A DNA stretch of 64,000 nucleotides from Ottowia flava (GTDB lineage Bacteria > Pseudomonadota > Gammaproteobacteria > Burkholderiales > Burkholderiaceae_C), in the NCBI RefSeq assembly GCF_042680565.1, contig NZ_JBHUEJ010000034.1, positions 1 to 64,000 on the forward strand, in the 5' to 3' direction. Under the pieces are notes generated by a model that saw only the letters and a list, made by a program, of their open reading frames with translations, ran no database searches and was not told the DNA's origin. Made by a program: the position numbers and the translations under genes. Below, in pieces: positions 60,777 through 64,000 of the stretch. Within the stretch, counting starts at the first letter, position 1; each line of letters begins with the position of its first letter.

Positions 60777-61322
60777 TTGAAGGTGATTGGCTTTGCTGGG
60801 TACTCCGGCTCGGGCAAGACCACGTTGGTGGAACGCCTGATCCCCGAGCTGAAGCTGCGCGGCTTGCGCGTGTCCGTGGTCAAGCACGCACACCACAAGT
60901 TCGACATCGACCATGAAGGCAAGGACACCTGGCGCCACCGCGAGGCGGGCGCGTTCGAGGTTGTCGTTGCGTCCGACCGGCGCCTGGCTTTGATGCGCGA
61001 GTTTGAGGCGCCAGCGCAACTGAGCGTGCACCACCTGATTGCCGAGCTGTACGACGGCGTGGACTGGGTGCTGGTGGAAGGCTTCAAATCGAGTGACCTC
61101 CTCAAGATCGAGGTCTGGCGCGGCGCCCACGGCAAAGAGGCGCGTTACGCTGACGACGTGTTCGTCGCCGCGATCGCCACCGACACGCCAGACGCCTTGC
61201 CCGAAGCCACACTGCGCCCGGTGCTGGACCTGAACGATCCGCACGCGATTGCCGACTGGATGGTCGCCCACGGCGAGCGCTTCAACTACGACCCTGAGCT
61301 TTACTTGCGCAACCATGTCTGA
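60777..61322 (+). CDS. mobB: Molybdopterin-guanine dinucleotide biosynthesis protein B
   Basis: 181-aa GTPase accessory to MobA. P-loop GYSGSGKTTLVERLIPEL at residues 6-23, then VVKHAHHKFDIDHEGKDTWR and WVLVEGFKSSDLLKIEVWR. The start is TTG at 60777, with GAGGTGG eight bases upstream. It overlaps moeA by 8 bp. mobA is not in the window. Confidence 0.92.
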   Translation: MKVIGFAGYSGSGKTTLVERLIPELKLRGLRVSVVKHAHHKFDIDHEGKDTWRHREAGAFEVVVASDRRLALMREFEAPAQLSVHHLIAELYDGVDWVLVEGFKSSDLLKIEVWRGAHGKEARYADDVFVAAIATDTPDALPEATLRPVLDLNDPHAIADWMVAHGERFNYDPELYLRNHV

Positions 61323-62580
61323 CGCCCGCAGCCCTGCCGCCCGCCCGCCCTTGATGTCGCTGGACGACGCGATGCAGCGCCTGATGGCGCACGCCGCACC
61401 GCTGGGCCGCACCGAACGCGTCAGCACCTTCGATGCCGATGGCCGCGTGCTGGCGCAGGACGTGGTGTCCGAATTGCAGGTGCCACCCAACGACAACTCG
61501 TCCATGGACGGCTACGCCGTGCGCGCCGCTGACGTCACGGCGGCCGGCGTTGAACTGCCCGTGTCGCAACGCATCGCCGCCGGCCATGCGGGCGGCCCGC
61601 TGACGCCCGGCACCGCAGCGCGCATTTTCACCGGCGCGCCCATGCCCGCAGGCGCCGATGCGGTCGTGATGCAGGAAGACACCGCCGCGCTGGACGATGG
61701 CGCGCGCGTGCGCATCGACGTTGTGCCGGCGCCGGGCCAGTGGGTGCGCACGTCGGGTGAAGACGTGCTACGCGGTGCCACCGTGCTGCAAAAAGGAGAG
61801 CGCCTTGCGCCGGCGGGTGTAGGGCTGGCGGCCGGAATCGGCCTGGCCGAGCTCACGGTGGCGGCGCGCCCGCGTGTGGCGCTGTTCTCCACCGGCGACG
61901 AGTTGGTCATGCCCGGCCAGGTGCCGCCCGCGGCCATGAAGCCGGGCACCATCTACAACAGCAACCGCTTCTTCCTGCGCGCGCTGCTGCTCCGCCTGGG
62001 TTGCGAGGTGACCGATCTGGGCATCGTGCCGGACAACCGCGCGGCCACGCTGGCGGCGCTGCAATCGGCGGCCACCGGCCACGATCTGATCCTGACCAGC
62101 GGCGGTGTGTCGGTGGGCGAAGAAGACCACATCAAGCCCGCGGTCGAGCAGCTTGGCCAGCTCGACCTGTGGCAGATCGCCATGAAGCCGGGCAAGCCGT
62201 TCGCTTACGGTTCGATTCCGTCGGCGCAAGGCGCCGGCGTCTGCCACTTCATGGGATTGCCCGGCAACCCGGTGTCCAGCTTCGTCACCTTCCTGCTCCT
62301 GGTGCGGCCCTTCCTGCTGCGCCTGCAGGGCGCGACCGATACCGGGATGCCCGCGCTGGCCATGCGCGCCGACTTTGCCACCACGCGCCCCGACAAGCGG
62401 CGCGAATTCCTGCGCGCGCGACGCAATGCGGATGGCGGCCTCGACCTTTTTGCCAACCAGAGCTCGGGCGTGCTGACCTCTGCGCACTGGGCCGATGGGC
62501 TGATTGACCTGCCTGCAGGCCAGACCATTGCGCAAGGCGAGATGGTGTGCTTCATCCCGCTGCGAGAATGGCTGGCATGA
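61315..62580 (+). CDS. moeA: Molybdopterin molybdenumtransferase
   Basis: 421 aa. Inserts molybdate into adenylylated molybdopterin. Family segments: DNSSMDGYAVRAADV near residue 60, IFTGAPMPAGADAVVMQEDT, VALFSTGDELVMPGQ, TSGGVSVGEEDHIKPAVEQL and FMGLPGNPVSSFVTFLLLVR. The start at 61315 lies inside the mobB end. Its stop overlaps the moaD start (ATGA). Confidence 0.95.
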   Translation: MSDARSPAARPPLMSLDDAMQRLMAHAAPLGRTERVSTFDADGRVLAQDVVSELQVPPNDNSSMDGYAVRAADVTAAGVELPVSQRIAAGHAGGPLTPGTAARIFTGAPMPAGADAVVMQEDTAALDDGARVRIDVVPAPGQWVRTSGEDVLRGATVLQKGERLAPAGVGLAAGIGLAELTVAARPRVALFSTGDELVMPGQVPPAAMKPGTIYNSNRFFLRALLLRLGCEVTDLGIVPDNRAATLAALQSAATGHDLILTSGGVSVGEEDHIKPAVEQLGQLDLWQIAMKPGKPFAYGSIPSAQGAGVCHFMGLPGNPVSSFVTFLLLVRPFLLRLQGATDTGMPALAMRADFATTRPDKRREFLRARRNADGGLDLFANQSSGVLTSAHWADGLIDLPAGQTIAQGEMVCFIPLREWLA

Positions 62581-62828
62581 AAGTCACGGTGCGCTATTTC
62601 GCCTCGATCCGCGAAGCCCTCGGCACGGGATCGGACAGTTTCGACACCTCCGCCACCACCTTGGCGGCCTTGCGCGACGAACTCATCGCCCGCGGCGGGC
62701 CACACGCCGAGGCGCTGGCCCGCGGCAGGGCGGTGCGCCTGGCGCTGAACCAGACCATGGCCGACGAAAGCACGGCCCTGGTCGACGGGGCCGAGGTGGC
62801 CTTCTTCCCGCCGGTCACAGGCGGCTAG
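62577..62828 (+). CDS. moaD: Molybdopterin synthase sulfur-carrier subunit
   Basis: 83-aa ubiquitin-like protein ending in the required Gly-Gly (FFPPVTGG), which carries the thiocarboxylate used to make molybdopterin. Start MKVTVRYFASIREALG at 62577 overlaps the moeA stop. The partner moaE would normally follow but is absent; the next gene is convergent. Confidence 0.93.
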   Translation: MKVTVRYFASIREALGTGSDSFDTSATTLAALRDELIARGGPHAEALARGRAVRLALNQTMADESTALVDGAEVAFFPPVTGG

Positions 62829-62850
62829 ACGCCGTCACCGGCGCCATGCC

Positions 62851-63649
62851 TCAGCGCAACCACTTGTCGTCGATCGCCTTGAGCGTGCCGCGCTGGCCCA
62901 GCAAGTCCCAGGTGAAGTTCATCACCCGCAGGTAGTCCGCGTCGTCGGTGGGCAGCAGGAAGCCGAGCCAGTTGGTGGCGGTCAGCGGTGCGTCCAGAAA
63001 GGCGGCGGCTAGGCGCGGATCGGCTTTCGCGTAGTGCAGGGCTTCATAGGTCTCGGTGATCATCGCGTCGCCCTTGCCTTCGGCGATCAGGCCGGGGATC
63101 TCGGCGTTCTTGTCGTGCGTGCTGACCTGGGCGCTCTTCAGGTTCTGCAGCACGAAGGCCTCGTTGGTGCCGCCCCGGGTTCTTGATGACGCGCACGCTG
63201 GCCTGGTTCAAATCCTGCACGCTGCGGAACTTGGCTTTGTCGGCGGCGCGCACCAGGGCCACTTTGCCAAACGGTGCGTAGCCGGGCAGCATGGCCGCCG
63301 CGCGCATGCGCGCCACGTTGCGCGTGATGCCGCCCACGGCCATGTCGAACTTGCCCGCTCTCAGGTCGGCCAGCAGGTTGGGCCAGGTGGTCGGGACGTA
63401 TTCGACCTTCACGCCCAATTCCTTGGCCATGGCGTCGACGACGTCGATGTCGTGGCCGGCGTAGCCCGCGCCCTCCTTGATGGCAAAGGGCCGGTAGTCG
63501 CCCGGCGTGCCGACGCGCAGCACCTTGTTGTCCAACACCTTGTCCAGACGATCGCCCGCCCAGGCGGCGCCAGTCGCGATGAAGGCGGTGGTCAAGGTAG
63601 CGCAGCGGCCCACCAAGGCCAAAGTGCGCAGCGCAAAGAAAGATGCCAT
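62851..63649 (-). pseudogene. PheC-like (cyclohexadienyl dehydratase/amino-acid-binding) periplasmic protein, frameshifted
   Basis: Type 2 periplasmic-binding fold with a signal peptide (LALVGRCATLTTAFIATGA) and text close to cyclohexadienyl dehydratase: RLDKVLDNKVLRVGTPGDYR, PTTWPNLLADLRAGKFDMAV, and after the shift VLQNLKSAQVSTHDKN and LLPTDDADYLRVMNFTW. At 63173-63179 the CCCCGGG run has one G:C too many compared with the expected NPGGTNEAF reading, so the frame breaks at about residue 158. It is either a pseudogene or a sequencing error at the homopolymer. Confidence 0.85.
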
Positions 63650-63681
63650 GGCTTGTCTCCTGAAGAATTGGGCACGCGAGC

Positions 63682-64000
63682 TTAGCGCGTCGCCGCGGAT
63701 TCACCCAGCGTTTGGTGGATGGCGATCAGCCGGTCGCGCAGCGCGGCGCTGACCGGGTGCATGGGCGGACGAAGCGTTTCGCCCATCTCGCCCCGATGTG
63801 CCAGCAAGGCCTTGAGCGGCGCCGGGTTGGGTTCGGCGAACGCGGCTTCCAGGTAGGGCAGCAGGGGCAGCCACAGCACCTGCGCAGCCACAAGGTCGCC
63901 GCGCAGCAACAATTCCACGATATCGACCAAGCGGCGTGTGTGCAGATGGGCCGTTGCGGCGATGGCCCCCGCTCCGCCTTGTGCCACGGTGGCGAACAAG
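63682..64000 (-). CDS. DapA-family (dihydrodipicolinate synthase-like) lyase, 3' part
   Basis: C-terminal 105 residues; the gene continues beyond the window edge. Late-family text includes GGAGAIAATAHLHTRRLVDI, PYLEAAFAEPNPAPLKALLA and PVSAALRDRL. True DapA and the related aldolases (N-acetylneuraminate, 2-keto-3-deoxy sugar acid types) share this end, so the substrate cannot be set. 33 bp upstream of the PheC-like gene on the same strand. Confidence 0.82.
   Translation of the reverse strand, partial: LFATVAQGGAGAIAATAHLHTRRLVDIVELLLRGDLVAAQVLWLPLLPYLEAAFAEPNPAPLKALLAHRGEMGETLRPPMHPVSAALRDRLIAIHQTLGESAATR

Noticed and set aside
1..64000. tRNA, rRNA or CRISPR loci
   Set aside because: No T-loop-like GGTTCGAATCC tracts with cloverleaf context, rRNA core sequences or regularly spaced repeats were seen by eye; a tRNAscan/Infernal run would be decisive.

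Overview
The window is a high-GC chromosomal segment with the gene content, gene order and protein families of a betaproteobacterium of the order Burkholderiales, most probably family Comamonadaceae. The evidence is a TCA supercluster (gltA, sdhEBADC, a GntR regulator, mdh, a CitE-like lyase, acnB), an alaT-hom-thrC-moeA-moaD run, a Bug-type (TTT) solute receptor, a proteobacterial-type gshA, and a short intergenic repeat found about 17 times. Genus is not resolved. About 60 genuine genes were recognised. No rRNA, tRNA or CRISPR array was seen.

Layout. 1-13.5 kb: thiolase, PPK2, an SDR, a SYLF lipoprotein, an exported intradiol dioxygenase, a pseudouridine synthase, a HugZ-like protein, a degenerate kinase/receiver protein, a fecR-ompA-cytochrome c-cytochrome c operon, dusC and a DUF808 protein. 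13.5-27.8 kb: a LysR/alcohol dehydrogenase divergent pair; an IclR-controlled acyl-CoA cluster (enoyl-CoA hydratase, CoA transferase, acyl-CoA dehydrogenase, Bug receptor) with an acyl-CoA ligase; a methyltransferase, a NUDIX hydrolase, an SDR, gshA and an SGNH esterase. 27.8-29.4 kb: a small scar holding an IS630 transposase with an in-frame amber codon and the frameshifted end of a probable P-domain protease. 29.4-39.1 kb: a TPP riboswitch followed by a cytX-like permease, sbcDC, a VOC protein, a histidine-rich PadR sensor, trhO and a GNAT acetyltransferase.

39.3-50.9 kb is the TCA block: citrate synthase and all succinate dehydrogenase subunits with their assembly factor on the minus strand, then a GntR/UTRA regulator divergent from malate dehydrogenase, a CitE-like lyase, a lysine-rich exported protein and aconitase B. 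A perfect 12-bp palindrome between gntR and mdh is a likely operator. 51-64 kb: a PfkB sugar kinase convergent with a GntR-phoH pair, a Bcp peroxiredoxin, an Mth938-type protein, alaT-hom-tag-thrC, then mobB-moeA-moaD, a frameshifted PheC-like binding protein and the 3' end of a DapA-family gene.

The most distinctive feature is the dispersed repeat family. It sits between transcription units. At three loci it has become part of a reading frame: the C-terminus of DusC, the N-terminus of the pseudouridine synthase, and the C-terminus of AlaT.
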